Shown: positions 11,505 to 22,990, counted from the first letter of the stretch. The stretch: 64,000 nt of DNA from Stenopsyche tienmushanensis (GCA_008973525.1 WACJ01000513.1:2170001-2234000), one strand, 5' to 3'. Notes: generated from the letters alone by a model not told the origin. Program-made: numbers and translations.

Positions 11505-12398
11505 TTGGATGCTGAATTTTTAAATGTAAATGAACGCATTTTTTCCTTTTATTAGAAAGATTTTTTTATGGCATTAGGTGTGAAATATAACGTCGTTAAA
11601 ATGTCCACTGCGACTTTGCTTGGTAGCACGTATTCGGTAGGTTTATTTTTTGATGATTTTGTCGCACAAATCTGGATGAATTTGTTGTAATGTTGACTTT
11701 AATAGCATCAATTGTTTGCGGTTTATATGCATAGGTCTGCGATTTAAGATAGTCCCAAAGGAAGAATCTCAAATTAGACCTAAAAGAAGATCAAACAGTG
11801 ACTTTATTGGAATCAGATAATTATTTTTCATTTCTGATACCAGTGAAAGATAGGAGCGGATGTGCTTTCGGGGAAAAGTGCTAGAGTGTCTAAAGGCTTT
11901 CTGACTGTTATGTAGTCTAGTGGTTGGGATGGAAGTGGACGGGCGTCAAACAGAAACACTCTTTTGTATTAGATAACGTCTTTATTAACCACGAGAGAGA
12001 GAACTGGCTGCAGGAAGGACGTCTTTCCGCAGTCAAGGCTATATGACGACTCCTGTGGCAATACGCGCAAGAAGCGATCTGAAGAAGCCATAGAAGAAGG
12101 CGCTATTAAATTGGCAAATAGCGCCTAAAAAGAGACGGAAAATGTCGCCGTCGCAAATTTTGCTTGTTCACACATCCGTTCATCCAAAAATGGTCATCGT
12201 CGCGAAAGATGATTTTTTGGCGAAACTCAATTTTGGAATTAAGTTTTGACGATTTATTCACTGTATTTAATTCTTTAATATCTTTTATTATAGTTTGCCA
12301 TATATTACTAAATAATTTACAATAAATTTAAGAGATCTTGTTTTAATAACATGGCCGCTACAATCTAACAAATTTAGAGCGTCTCTATTGAAAGATCC
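11505..12398. mobile_element. Tc/mariner-derived repeat (family 1) with internal foreign segment
   Basis: ATGGCATTAGGTGTGAAATA (11568 on) and TTGCTTGGTAGCACGTATTC are the transposase-tail side of family 1 and match 80-150, 8575-8640 and 24400-24470. The right end TTTAGAGCGTCTCTATTGAA (12372-12391) is the terminal repeat. The inner GCGAAAGATGATTTTTTGGCG (12203 on) is the relic of the catalytic FSDE-like segment. The left terminal repeat is degraded. An unrelated 260-bp segment lies at 11910-12172. Confidence 0.65.
11910..12172 (-). repeat. Possible solo LTR fragment
   Basis: On the minus strand this reads TGTGAACAAGC...AATAAAGACGTTATC...CTACATAACA: a TGT...ACA framed sequence with an AATAAA signal about 75 bases before the end, as in an LTR. 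It interrupts the family 1 repeat. I cannot find a matching 4-6 bp target duplication, nor a second LTR or any gag/pol, so the call is tentative. Confidence 0.3.
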
Positions 12399-12399
12399 T

Positions 12400-13700
12400 A
12401 TAAATTAAATTTAACTTTTTTAAAGTGCTTTTGATTACTTTTCACGGACAATACCAATGATTGTTGATGAAATTGAAATTAATGCCTTTTTAATATATCG
12501 GCTTTATAGATCATAAATGCCATGATGTTTTGCCAATCGCCAATACGATGTTTATAAACGGATCAAATGTACGTTTGGTCACCGTAGCGATACACATGTC
12601 TTGGATATCGAAGACGTATGTGTTCTGGGGAAGTGATAAAAATATAATGTAGGGGTAGAGCGTTGCCTTGTTACTAGCCCCTATTTTACAAAGATATTAA
12701 TTTACAATCAAGATAGGGGATGCCAATTTCCGGAAATACTACCCATACATATTAACACGCACTCCTGCGATGCAATTCTCAAACTTCGATCGTGAAGTTC
12801 CACCATGACATGACGACGTATAAACGCGCAAGAACCCACCGTCATCACACAGTTTGGGAATCGGCGTAATGCAGAAGATCCGTGGGACATGTGTAAGTTA
12901 CGATAACATGCATTTCACATATATATACATATATTTATGTTGACTACTTAATTGCGTCAACTCCTAAGTTTTTATTAACAACATGTTGACGAGATCCGGG
13001 GGCCGCTGTGACATGTGCTTCGGCTTCGGCTACCTGAACCTGGTGGGCCACGCACATAGTAATTCTTGCGGATAACATATCGATTATAAGGACGATAACG
13101 CATCCGACATTGTCTTCCTCCACTTAGTCCAAGACGCATATTTCTCATTATAAAGCCATCAGCCGAGTTTCCAAAAAATAAAACACCTTGTCGACGATAT
13201 TGCAGCTTGGAAATGCGATCTGTATGCACTATCAAAGATTATGCAACACGCATTCAAAATGTACATTATAGCAAAAACGTCTATATATCGTCACGCTGCA
13301 CTTTTGGCGAAAATTTCTCACATTATTTCTTTCAAATTCTTTCTTGGCTCACAATCGACTGTATGTCGTATTTTAGCACTCTAATGGCAAAGCGACCTTT
13401 TCATGACACGATACATTAATCGACAACATGCTGTCGCATCGCAAATGCTCAATTCCCATATGAATATCCATCGAGCTACCCTCACATGGCCCAGATATGT
13501 CACCCTGCGACCCAAAACAAGACTGCAGATTTTTTCCAAAAATACGGTTAGAACTCCATTATCCGAGTTGAAATGTAAATCGAGAGAATTCCTCATGTCA
13601 TCCTTACAAAGTCCGAGCGTTCTACCAGTCAACGGACACGTGTTTCGCGCTATCTGGTCGATCTTTCGTTAATATTTCGGGATATTTGCTTTTCAGTTAA
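12400..13700. other. GC-richer segment with unrecognised short open frames
   Basis: Minus-strand frames at 12708-12890, 12975-13235 and 13381-13632 and a plus-strand frame at 13403-13672 sit in a locally GC-richer patch. None has a domain I recognise, and none has convincing splice sites linking it to the next. It could be a decayed transposon or an unknown host exon cluster. Confidence 0.25.
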
Positions 13701-14780
13701 CCCAAATTAACACTTGACCGGTGTGACGTGCACGCACGTACTCGAACACGATGATTGATGCAAAAATATACAACTCGTCTTAATTGCATTTTAATTTTTT
13801 TATGCGGATAAATTAGATGTATAATAGGCGATAACGCGTAGCGTGAGTGTAGCCCACGCACGTATCGCCCCTGTCGACGTGAAAAATGATAATTTCACGT
13901 ACTATTTTTCATCCAGGGTCAAAATGGCAAAAATTGGCGTAAAATATACGCTCAAATTTATTCGGCATGAGAATATTGAATAGATAGTCGGAGAATTGTA
14001 TACTTGACACAATACTATACAAGTTCGAAAAATTTGATGCCTTTTGCAGATATTGTTTGAATTGGTCTTGTAATTGATTTGTATTCGTTTCTTGCTGTAT
14101 TTTTTTGCATTTCTGTGATTGATGTATTTATTCTATTTCTTATGCAGCAATCCGAACAATTAAAACACTCGCGCATACCGTCATGCATTACTAACTTAAT
14201 ATACAAAACGCGATAATTTAAGATTGACTGAAGCATTGTATAACTATTATATTGTATGGAAGTTGATATAACAAACAAAGATTTATATCAGGGATGACCC
14301 TAATGAAGTATGAACTAATCAGTTTAATCCCGGATAGTTTTAGGTGCATATGAATCCCGGGATTAGTAAACGTAGTCTGTAAAAATTCGGGATTGAAATT
14401 TTTATCTAACAAAAATCATACATCACACCAGCACGATAAAGGCTACTAAATCGAGACATTCCCGCCGAAATCTGGAAATTTTTATATTAACCTTTTCCTA
14501 CCGGTAATGTATTTACTACACCTCGACTCTAATAATGGGAGTATCGATAAGAAATATAATAGATACGGGCTTCAAAGTTTTTGTATTCTTCCGTAATATT
14601 ATTAAGAATCACCTCAAATTATTATATTATATAAGTATTCATCTGCAGCGATAGAAATAAATAATTTGTCGGGAAATCGGGAATTTTGCGAGTTTTAGTT
14701 CTTTAGAGTTTATTTCTTAAACTACTAAAAATCTGTCCCGGGATTCGAAATTTTGATTTGGGATTGGATTCCATAACTAC
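13701..14780. other. AT-rich intergenic DNA
   Basis: Nothing recognisable. Frames at 14015-14278 and 14218-14412 are short and without family signature. Confidence 0.4.
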
Positions 14781-14789
14781 GACCCAAAA

Positions 14790-15200
14790 GCTCGCTCTCT
14801 CATCGACGATTGCGGGGCATTGTGCGGAAAATTCTTCCTCTTTCCGTGTCAACAGCCCACGTTTCTCTTCTCTCAGGACCGCGCAGCATGAGTCAATCTT
14901 GTGTATCAATAAATGAACCTTAACACTATTGATAGCACGCAATATTCATTCGCTTCTTCGCGTAAACATAGACATCCATGCCTTCAGTTTTGGTAACAAA
15001 ATAATGCATTTGTTGAAGTTTGAAATCGATAAATTTGGGTTGTCAATATTAATCGATAAATTTGGGTTATCGTAATCGTTCGACAATCGTACGATGTATG
15101 CGTGTATGATGACACGCAAGACACTCTCTTCGTCTCTGTCTCCGATTTAATTAACGTGCGTGAATGGTTTTTTTTCGCAGCATACGCGGGATTCCTCATC
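14790..15200. repeat. Diverged relative of the 5086-6075 foldback family
   Basis: GATAGCACGCAATATTCATT (14931 on), TTCGCGTAAAC, GAAATCGATAAATTTGGGTT (15022 on, the core repeated at 15050) and CGTCTCTGTCTCCGA match blocks of the 5086-6075 array (compare 5330-5355, 5925-5940, 5985-6045). The order is preserved but no second arm is seen. Confidence 0.5.
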
Positions 15201-16460
15201 AACGGATTAAGCTGCCATTTTGACTTAAAAAAATTTTCAGTTCAATTCCGATTTGATACCAGAACCAATTATGCCTATGAAGTCTATATAAATGCAATGA
15301 AATTTCATGTGTTACAGTCCTGTGCTGTGTTTGCATGCAATCACCGAAGACAAGTAATTATATAAATTTGCAATCATGTTGCCTTAAAGTCGTCCAAAGT
15401 GGTCTTCAGTTGTTTATCATTTGCTGAGAAAATTTAGAATTACAGTCCTGTTGACCGTATCATAATTGATTTGCAGTGGAAAAATGCTTGCAATATGCAA
15501 AACGCTCGTCGGTGGCGTAACTGATTAACGTGAAAGTATTTAAGAAGAAACACATAATTGTTATTAATTGTGGTCGGTGGAGGTGCGAGTTGTTCTATCT
15601 TCGCTCAAGAAATTTTCACACTACCTACATTGTTTCAACGGCCATGTACGTGCCATATCCACTAATCACATGCGAAACACACAATCGCACCCAACACGCA
15701 ATTACAGTTAGAGCTATCCCTCGGGCTCTTTATCCAAACAACTTTATGTCGGAGCTGCGAGCCGCTGGGGCCGATTGAGAAACACTGACGGATCCTTGAG
15801 ACCATATAAAGCAACTACCAGACTCTGATTCCTGTATCTTATTTCCTATCCCAGTGCAAAACACTGAACAATCAAAGGCATTACTCGCTTTTATCCAAGA
15901 TTTTCTTCAAATAAATATACATATATATATAAAAATGTACCTGTAAGTAATCCTATGACTTAAATCAATCATCTTGGGTTCAAATCGTCTATCGACAACT
16001 AGTTTGGAAACGCTTAGTAATACACGAAAAACTTATAATTCATATTTTTTGCATATATATCACTTGATAAATCTCTCCATTATTCTTATAGATTAATTCA
16101 GAGCATGTTGGTATAAATTGATAAAAGATATTTCGCTTTTGGATAAATTTCATCCACAATTGATTGGCAATAAATCTGGAATGGAGGCTAATTCATCTCT
16201 TTTTAAATACTGAACCCTTTTTTCTGCATTAAATTATGATACGGAGTTTAAAGTATATCTGTGAATATGAAAATTTACCCTAATATTTTCGTTATTTATT
16301 ATTAAATCCCAAGTTTTTCGACTCAAAAGCAACTCCAAACTATCAAATTTTGATAACAAAGATTCGTCCATTCGTAAGACATTTTTCAATCATCAATTGT
16401 CAATTTTGCATGTTTTTGGGTTCAAAACAATAACATTGTTTAAATTACTTCAGCGCTTTA
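15201..16460. other. Unassigned intergenic DNA
   Basis: No gene recognised. The frame at 15530-15778 (82 codons) lacks any family signature. Confidence 0.4.
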
Positions 16461-16464
16461 CGCT

Positions 16465-16650
16465 TATGAAGTCCATATGAATTTAAGCGATTTTTTACTG
16501 TACATCAGATAAATCGGTGATTAAGAAGAATCCTTGGCGTCCGTAATATATTTTGGGCGGTCCGGTCTTTTTCTGGCCATCTAAGTCCTAATCTCCTGTT
16601 GACTTCAAATGGTAAAATACACTCTTTTCTTCTTCAATTTTTAGCAATGT
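16465..16650 (-). pseudogene. Tc1-type transposase relic
   Basis: GAAGTCCATATGAATTTAAG (16468 on) through TTTTGGGCGGTCCGGTCTTT is the same block as 18910-19045 and the reverse complement of 51330-51500. Read on the minus strand the block is the Tc1 N-terminal DNA-binding region: a TG(T/S)LK-RK--RPK linker followed by a helix ending KNRLNSYGLYG. This copy is frameshifted throughout. Confidence 0.5.
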
Positions 16651-17685
16651 CTCCTGAATGAAAAGTCATTATTTCGTACTTGAAACATCAAACGATATTT
16701 GCAAGCAGTACATTTTGTAGTTTAATTCCGTACCGTATATTCATATATATTTAAATGAGGTTTTTAACCACATTTTTAATCGATTTGGAGCCAGTATGAT
16801 GAAATCAACGGTAAAACGTATTTTTAAATTAAGATATTGTCGAATTTATCGATGTAGTTCTTGAATTTTTAATATTTAACGTGTCTTAATGTTTTTGCAC
16901 TGTGTTTTTAAATTGAATTATTTGTGAAACGGCTTCACAGTCATCAATCATCATTATTGCACAACTAAATTTTCATCACATTGACGTTCAAACACAAGGC
17001 TATGCTGTCATCTTCACATCGTACGATATTGAACAAATTGTTGAACATTTATTCTACGACTCGCATAAATTGTTTGGCCACTTTTGCTATAATTTGCCAA
17101 AATCCATCCGGGATGGCTTCATACCGGCGCAAATTTCTACGGCCGTCGAGGCTCAATTTGAAGGCATTTCTCGCCAATTTAACTGGAGCAAAATGCTCGT
17201 GTGTTTTTGGTTAAAAAAAATTCTTGGAATTACATCGTCCACGGGTATATCAGATGTATGTCGGTACTTATGAATACAGCACACATAAGTACATGGCCTA
17301 ACAAGCGTCGATAATCTTTACACGCCATATCTCCATTTCCAGGGCCACCTGTTCAAATCCGCAGCCTTTATTTTAGGGTCTCACTAATAATAACATACAT
17401 TTTGAGTTCATTGAAAACGAATTTCCACAACCAAATTTTCACATGTAAAACAAAGCTATTTATTTCCCATTACGCAACACGAAGAAATATCTATTGACTT
17501 TGGGGGTTGGAAAATGAGGTGCCAGTCTGAAAATATGTCTAGCTTGTTCATATACATTATTCGAATCACATACTAAAATATATTGCTAAGAATAAAATAT
17601 CCAGTTCCAAAGCAAACAAAATACATAACCGGCATTTGTCACAAAAGTCAGCCAAACACTATTTGAGACCACAAACAAATAATTG
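16651..17685. other. AT-rich intergenic DNA
   Basis: Nothing recognisable. The overlapping frames at 16981-17273 have no family signature. Confidence 0.4.
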
Positions 17686-17689
17686 AGAA

Positions 17690-17797
17690 CTTATCGCAAT
17701 TACTAGGACTATATAAACTTTATCGGCAAAACGAATAGGGTAGATGTTATGATGGGGTAGGATGGATATAAATGGGACCATTTTCGGGTCCCCTTAA
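17690..17797. repeat. Dispersed repeat shared with 27725-27840
   Basis: The reverse complement contains TATCCATCCTACCCCATCAT, then CCTATTCGTTTTGCCGATAA, then TTGCGATAAGTTCTCAATTA. These match in order TATCCTACCCCAAAACATTT, CCTATTCGTTTTATCAATGA and TTGCGATAACTCCTCGATTA at 27745-27835. The family is unknown. Confidence 0.5.
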
Positions 17798-17799
17798 TA

Positions 17800-18492
17800 T
17801 TAGGGTGTCCCATAAGTTTCTTTCGTTTTCATATTAAGAAAAAAATAAACAATACATTGTATTACGTCAAAATTTATTGAATAATATATGATCCATTCTG
17901 TTCTATTACCTTTCTTCATCTCTCCGGAAGCCTCATAATGCCTTTTTGCCAAAATTTCTCAGGTTTGTTGGCAAAATATTGATCAAAGTACATTTTCATA
18001 TTATTTTTTGAATTAAAATTTTTACCACGTAAAGAATTTTTTAATGAAATAAATAAATAATAATCTGAAGGGGAAATGTCCTGAGAGTATGGAGGATGAG
18101 ATAAAACATCCCAGTCAAGGGTAAGCCAGGTTTAGCTACAGCTAAAGCTTCTGTACCCTTAGTCCAAGACTGTTTACGTTGGATATTCTCATATAGTATC
18201 CAACTTTCATCTCCAGTGACAAGTCTCTTCAAAAAAGATTGGCTATTATGTCGTTGGAGAAGAAGATCGCATGCTGAAATACGCTGAAGTTTATTTGAGT
18301 CAGTCAGTTCATGAGAAAGCCACACATCTGAACGATTGATGTAACCCAATTTTATCAGATGATTATAGACGGATGTTCGTGGAATTTCTAACTTGTTAGC
18401 TATTTCGCGAAAAGTATATCGCGGGTTTTCTTCAACCATGGCTGTGATTAGATCTGTGTTCATTTACGAAAGAAACTTATGGGACAATCTAA
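17800..18492 (-). mobile_element. mariner element (family 2), internally deleted
   Basis: The ends are TTAGGGTGTCCCATAAGTTT at 17800 and the inverted AAACTTATGGGACAATCTAA at 18473-18492, flanked by TA at 17798-17799 and 18493-18494. It is the same family as 8733-10401 in the opposite orientation, 693 bp long, with an internal deletion removing the middle of the transposase gene. Both copies start their coding part at the same place directly inside the terminal repeat. Confidence 0.85.
17928..18463 (-). pseudogene. mariner transposase, deletion derivative
   Basis: The reading starts at ATG 18461-18463 (MNTDLITAMVEENPRYTFRE, then a helix-turn-helix EIPRTSVYNHLIKLGYINRS) and runs to about AVAKPGLP near 18125. 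This covers the second HTH and the first catalytic Asp (TGDESW). It then joins, out of frame, to the region after the second Asp. In the other frame DWDVLSHP, YSQDISPSDYYLF and KPEKFWQKGIMRLPER follow, the normal C-terminus. The HDNARPH aspartate is deleted, so it cannot be active. The N-terminal half is better preserved than in the 8733 copy. Confidence 0.8.
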
Positions 18493-18769
18493 TATAATGA
18501 AAAGATTGTCGCTATAGTGTTATATATTCAGTATAAAATGATGTAAGTCTTAATATTTTTGCAATAACAAGTTTATAAGCTGGATTCTACAATATTAAGC
18601 TGGGATTTCACCATGTCAATTATAAATTTAAAAAATATCTTGCTGCTGTTATCGTTGAATATGGTCAACTAGTCCTGGTTGTATTCCTTAGGGAGTTATT
18701 TGCCGGCCAAGAAATGAGCTACTTCATCTTCACTTCATTGTTTCTCAAGCAGTTTGCTCCTTTATAAGG

Positions 18770-19225
18770 CGCTTACACGGTCAAAACAATGTAGACACAA
18801 ACTTTGGTCGCCTCTGGAGCTTCAAATTAAATTATTCAAAATGTTTCTCGTCGTATAATAGAGCATTGTGAACTTTTGCATTTCATAAACTAATATCGAA
18901 AATAAATCGATTCACGCCCATAAAGTCCATATGAATTCAAGCGATTTTTAACTGTAGACGCCTACACATTAGATTAAACGACGATCGTATTAGATTTTGG
19001 GCGGTTCGGTATTTTTCTGTCCTTCAAAGTCCCAGTCTCCTGATGTCTTCTGCACTCTTTTCAATAGAAATATTTATAGCGGTCAAATAATATAGACACA
19101 AACGTTGGTTGCCTCTGGAGCTTTCAATTAAATTGTTTATAATATTGCATGTCATGTAAGAGAGCGTCATGAACTGCTGCATTTCATAATGTCGAAAATA
19201 AGTCGACATAATGCACGTACGTCGA
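18770..19225 (-). repeat. Tc1-type relic with duplicated flank
   Basis: GTAGACACAAACTTTGGTCG (18791 on) through the GAGCATTGTGAACTTTTGCAT stretch reappears diverged at 19090-19200, so a piece of about 120 bp is present twice. Between them 18905-19045 on the minus strand encodes the Tc1 DNA-binding relic (KDRKIPNRPK and, after stops, STVKNRLNSYGLYGRES). The inner KNRL...GLYGR matches the helix that ends the second HTH of Tc1 transposases. All frames are broken. Confidence 0.5.
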
Positions 19226-19592
19226 TTTAATAGAATTAGAAGCTGAATTGATGCAACTGTGACAAAGTAAATGCATGTATCTATTCATGTAAATTGGATT
19301 GGATTGCTCGAAATGCAATTTATCATTCATTCTAATAGTATTTCCCGTAGGACGATGCCCTAAAGCAGGGGTCGGCAACCTGCGGCTCGCGAGCCACATG
19401 CGGCTCTTTGGATGTGAAGCTGCGGCTCTTTAGTTCCATACGCAAATAACGAAATTTTCTACTTGAATAACCATGCAAAACCATCGCTCCCATTGAATTT
19501 GTTTGCCCAATTATTTGTTATTGAAGTACAAGTTAGTGTTGTAAGTAAATTTTAAATTGTTTTAATTTTTTACTTAAATAATAAGTGATTAT

Positions 19593-21047
19593 ATTTTTTT
19601 CTTTTTTTCCGTGGGAGGGGAATCTTCGCAAGATACCCATTCTGGGTAGTGTGAGATTAACGATTAACTCGTTCCTGCCCACTAAACCCCTCCCTTGTCC
19701 TTCTCTGCCCCCTGGTATTGTTTTACACATTGCTTCAGGAGGTCAGGTAGTCTGGCCTTAGATTGGCCCTATTCTAGTGTTGGAGAGGCGCTCTGCGTCT
19801 CTCTCTCTCACTGCCCTCTTTGGCGCTCAGAATCTCTTCTACGTAGTTGCGCCAAAGGTTCCAGTTCTTCTTGCTTCCTATCATGCTGTGGACTGACGTT
19901 GAGTTTGGCTACCCCGAGTGCTTGTTTCAGTAATTTTCTCTGGAGTGCCCAAGCCTCACAGCCAATGATGGTGTGCTCTACGTCGTCGACCTCCGCTTGG
20001 CAGTGGTGGCACGTTGCGGATGGTTCTTTGTCAACCCGCTTCAGGTACGCACCGAAGCATCCGTGCCCAGTGAGCACCTGAGTCAAGCGGTAGGTTGTTT
20101 CACCGTGTCCCCCGGCCCTCCACCGACATATGACCGGGATAAGTCGATGGGTCCACCTTCTCTCGCTGAACTGATCCCATCACTGTTGCCAGGCTTCCCT
20201 CAGTTTCTGGCCATGTTCGTTGCGATTTTTAGGATATTCGTAGTCCAAGGTCCTCTTCTTTGCTTGGAGGTCCAGCGGGGACATTCCAGCAATCACAAGC
20301 ACAGCGACACTGTCTCGGAGCTGCGGTGACTCGGAGCGCTCCTTGTCGCTGGACCCTAGCGAGCTTCTTTCTATTGGTGTCGCGTCTGAGCATCTCGTGC
20401 CATATCGGGGTTCCGTACAAAAGGATCGAGTGTATTACCTCGTTTATGGTACGTCTTCTGCACGGCTTTGGCCTTCCAATATTGGGCATGACCCTTCTAA
20501 ACTTTTGTACCTTCTCTGATGTTTCTTCCATATGTTTGCTAAAGGTCAACTTGTTATCCATGAGGATCCCGAGGTATCTCAGCGTTTTGCTGTATTCCAC
20601 CTCGTGTCCTCCAATAACAAGCTGCTCGACCCTCGGTCTTCTCCGTCTGCTGCATATCATTGCCTCCGTTTTCTCGGCCGCCAGCTACAGGCGATTATCC
20701 CGCATCCACGCTCGAATTCTGGCGAGGGCTTCGTTGCCCGTCGCCTCCACTTCTTATGGATATTGAGCCGTCACCAGTAGCGCGACGTCGTCCGCGAAGG
20801 CAATGAGTTCTGCTCCTGCAGGTAGTGCCATGTTTAGAACACTGTTGTAGAGTACGTCCCAGAGGGTTGGTCCCAGAACGGACCCATGCGGGACGCCCAT
20901 CTCCACTCTTCTCGTCAGGTCCGTTTCATTGTGATGGACATATCGGTCTTTGAAATAATCGCTTATGAAGTCGAGTGCATACTGTGGAATTTCATTTTTT
21001 TCCTCCAGGGCTCCAACGATTAGCTCCCAGTTTGCGCTATTGAAAGT
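19593..21047 (-). mobile_element. R1-like LINE, 5'-truncated
   Basis: A minus-strand LINE fragment sits inside the hAT. Its 3' end is next to an A-rich tail (T-run at 19593-19608 on the plus strand), and it is cut short at the 5' end at about 21047, within the reverse transcriptase. 5' truncation plus an A-tail is the usual outcome of target-primed insertion. No target-site duplication is clear to me. Confidence 0.75.
19740..21047 (-). pseudogene. R1-clade reverse transcriptase and C-terminal zinc knuckle, broken
   Basis: From the 5' cut the minus strand reads NTFNSANWE, then GVPHGSVLGPTLWDVLYN, then AFADDVALL near 20780-20805, the palm of a non-LTR reverse transcriptase with its FADD catalytic pair (normally GVPQGSVLGP). 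A TAA interrupts at about 20755. The thumb follows at 20229-20660 (TLRYLGILMDNKLTFSKHM, SILLYGTPIW). In another frame at 19808-20086 comes the C-terminal LTGHGCFGAYLKR...CHHC...EHTIIGCEAW, the CCHC-type motif of R1-like elements. Endonuclease and gag-like parts are missing. It is clearly inactive. Confidence 0.8.
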
Positions 21048-21329
21048 GTTTTTTTTGTTGGCAAGAAATTTTTTTGTGGCTCTTTAAACACTTTGAAATT
21101 TGTAAATTGTAATTTTTGGCTCTTCCGACTCAAAAGGTTGCCGACCCCTGCCCTAAAGGAATAATTTTACCATCGGAGGTACATAACAGCATTTCATGAA
21201 GCGTAAACACATTAAATTGAGGTAAATTTATTTTTTGTATTAGATGTGGTAAAATTTGATGAATTATGATGTTTTTCTCCGACGCAATCAATATTATGCT
21301 AATCGTCTAGCTCTTTGATTAGTAATTGC

Positions 21330-21460
21330 GCAAATATGCGTTCGACTCGAGTGATACAGAAAGAGCGTACTCGCAGATTGAGTGCCGAAATCAGTGAATC
21401 GGAGACAGAGATGGATGTTTGCGTCTCATCATACACTCGTACATGGATAGCAAGATCTTG
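21330..21460. repeat. Diverged piece of the 5086-6075 foldback family
   Basis: AGAAAGAGCGTACTC followed by ATCGGAGACAGAGA and the CATCATACACTCGTAC stretch resembles, in reverse complement, the GTCTCTGTCTCCGA region at 15085-15150 and the AGAAAGAGCACTC stretch at 5415. A short fragment only. Confidence 0.4.
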
Positions 21461-22130
21461 AAGAAGAAAATTGCGAAAAGCTATCTAAAGCGCTTTATTT
21501 TTATTATCATAAACAGATGACATAATAAACGTTAAAATTATAATGGGAATTTGGCCGTATCCGAATAAAAACCATTAAATTTGGGGTCATATCAGATCGT
21601 TGGTGATTTTTTTAGAATCATATTAAATAGTAGAAAGCCACACAAATCAATAATATACGTAAAATCAGCTTGTTTCCAAATGTGATTATATTTGAAACGT
21701 TATTATGAAGCTCAACAATATCAACGGTGTTGAGGTTCATTTATTGGCGTACAAGTTTTATTCGCGCTGCGCGGTCTTTTGAGAAAAAACATGAGTTTGT
21801 GTGTCTCAATTTAAATTCATCTCATAATCTCCGAGTAAAGACGTGCACCGAACCGAAAAAAGCAATATTTTTGAACCGGTTCGAAGCCTGTATGTATGGA
21901 TGATAATTGTGGTTCATAATGGTTCATTATCTGTAAGAACAAAGGTCTTAAAAAACATTGTTTATTATTGAGTTCGAAATCATTTTCTGCAATTTTGCAA
22001 AGAAATACTTGCATTTATATAATCGTCAAAACGCTCTATAAATCTTTAATATTAAGAACTTTGCCTCGACTTAAGCATTTATATCGAACCATTAATCAAC
22101 GATAAAAACATAAACGATTGGGTCGTTCTA
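21461..22130. other. AT-rich intergenic DNA
   Basis: Nothing recognisable. Confidence 0.4.
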
Positions 22131-22133
22131 TAG

Positions 22134-22530
22134 CAGTGGTTCCCAAACTTATCATAAGCTCATGAACCTCTTCTCGTGGTAAAAAGCCTGATCATGAACC
22201 CCCAAATAGCTGCAAAATTTAATTGATCATTCTGCAGCTTCAAATTTGTAAAATAGATCAGTTAAATAAGTTATGTCATATTTTAAAATTATAATAATCA
22301 AATTGCGCCTCAAACAAATATTCACATTCCAGGAATTCTAATACCGAATCAAAAGATGTATTAAATTGATCCAAATCTGATTGTTTAGATAGCCAACGTA
22401 TTATTTTCCGAAAAAAGTTGAGCAAATGATCCCTCAATTAAGGCTTTACTTTGATTTTTTTCGTTTATGTTGTTCGCGCATCCCCAAATTAATTTTGATT
22501 AGTCACATGGACCCCTAAGGATCTATAGGA
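22134..22530. mobile_element. hAT terminal fragment
   Basis: CAGTGGTTCCCAAACTTATC at 22134 is the canonical end of a large class of hAT elements. ATGAACCCCC and ATGGACCCCTAAGG-type stretches follow inside, as is usual for their subterminal regions. The opposite CCACTG end is not seen, so the right boundary is uncertain. Confidence 0.55.
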
Positions 22531-22609
22531 TATAATTTTGGAATTTATGCTATATTCGGTTATTTGAAATTCAGATTATTTCCTGCGCAAATATTTCAGG
22601 ATGAGTTTT

Positions 22610-22990
22610 ATCCTATTTGAAAATCTATCTAATTTATTATGCATTGTTTAGCAGTGTATGGCAAATCATCTTAAAAAGTTTTAGCATTGAATAACATGTG
22701 CATATTATTAAATTTAATTTTCAAAATTATTGCTCCGTTCGAGAAACGTTTCGCTCAAAAAATCATCTTCAACGATGAGGTCTATTTTTGGCTGAGTGAT
22801 GCCTTTTGCTGCGGATTTTGGTCTTCTTTTGGGTCTGCTTTCGGATTTGGATCTCCAATACGTAAAAATGTTATATTTAATACCTAATGCCATCAAATAC
22901 TATTTCAAATAAACAATAAATTGAGTGAATATCTCAAATATAACTAGTTTTATTTACGTTTAAAAATTGAGCGCCCTTATTGAAATACGC
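22610..22990. mobile_element. Tc/mariner-derived repeat (family 1) with catalytic-site relic
   Basis: The right end AAAAATTGAGCGCCCTTATT (22963-22982) is the terminal repeat. On the plus strand 22738-22800 reads FEKRFAQKIIFNDEVYFWLS, the relic of the IIFSDEAHFWLNG motif that holds the first catalytic aspartate of many insect Tc/mariner transposases. This identifies the coding origin of the whole family. The left terminal repeat is lost. Confidence 0.7.

Larger units (their letters stand above)
19366..21150. mobile_element. hAT element with exact 8-bp target duplication
   Basis: CAGGGGTCGGCAACCTGCGG at 19366 and the inverted AAAGGTTGCCGACCCCTG ending at 21150 are classic hAT terminal repeats. 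CCCTAAAG is duplicated exactly on both sides (19358-19365 and 21151-21158). The left end continues with the GCGGCTCGCGAGCC and GCGGCTCTTT repeats typical of non-autonomous hATs. Only about 330 bp is hAT sequence; the centre is an inserted LINE fragment. No hAT transposase is present. Confidence 0.9.

Noticed and set aside
11925..11975. tRNA-like TAGTCTAGTGGTTGGGA
   Set aside because: It cannot be folded into a tRNA by eye, lacks a T-arm motif, and sits at the edge of the LTR-like segment.
22126..22529. 8-bp duplication TTCTATAG / ATCTATAG for the hAT fragment at 22134
   Set aside because: The two octamers differ and the right candidate is not preceded by a hAT terminus, so the boundary is not accepted.
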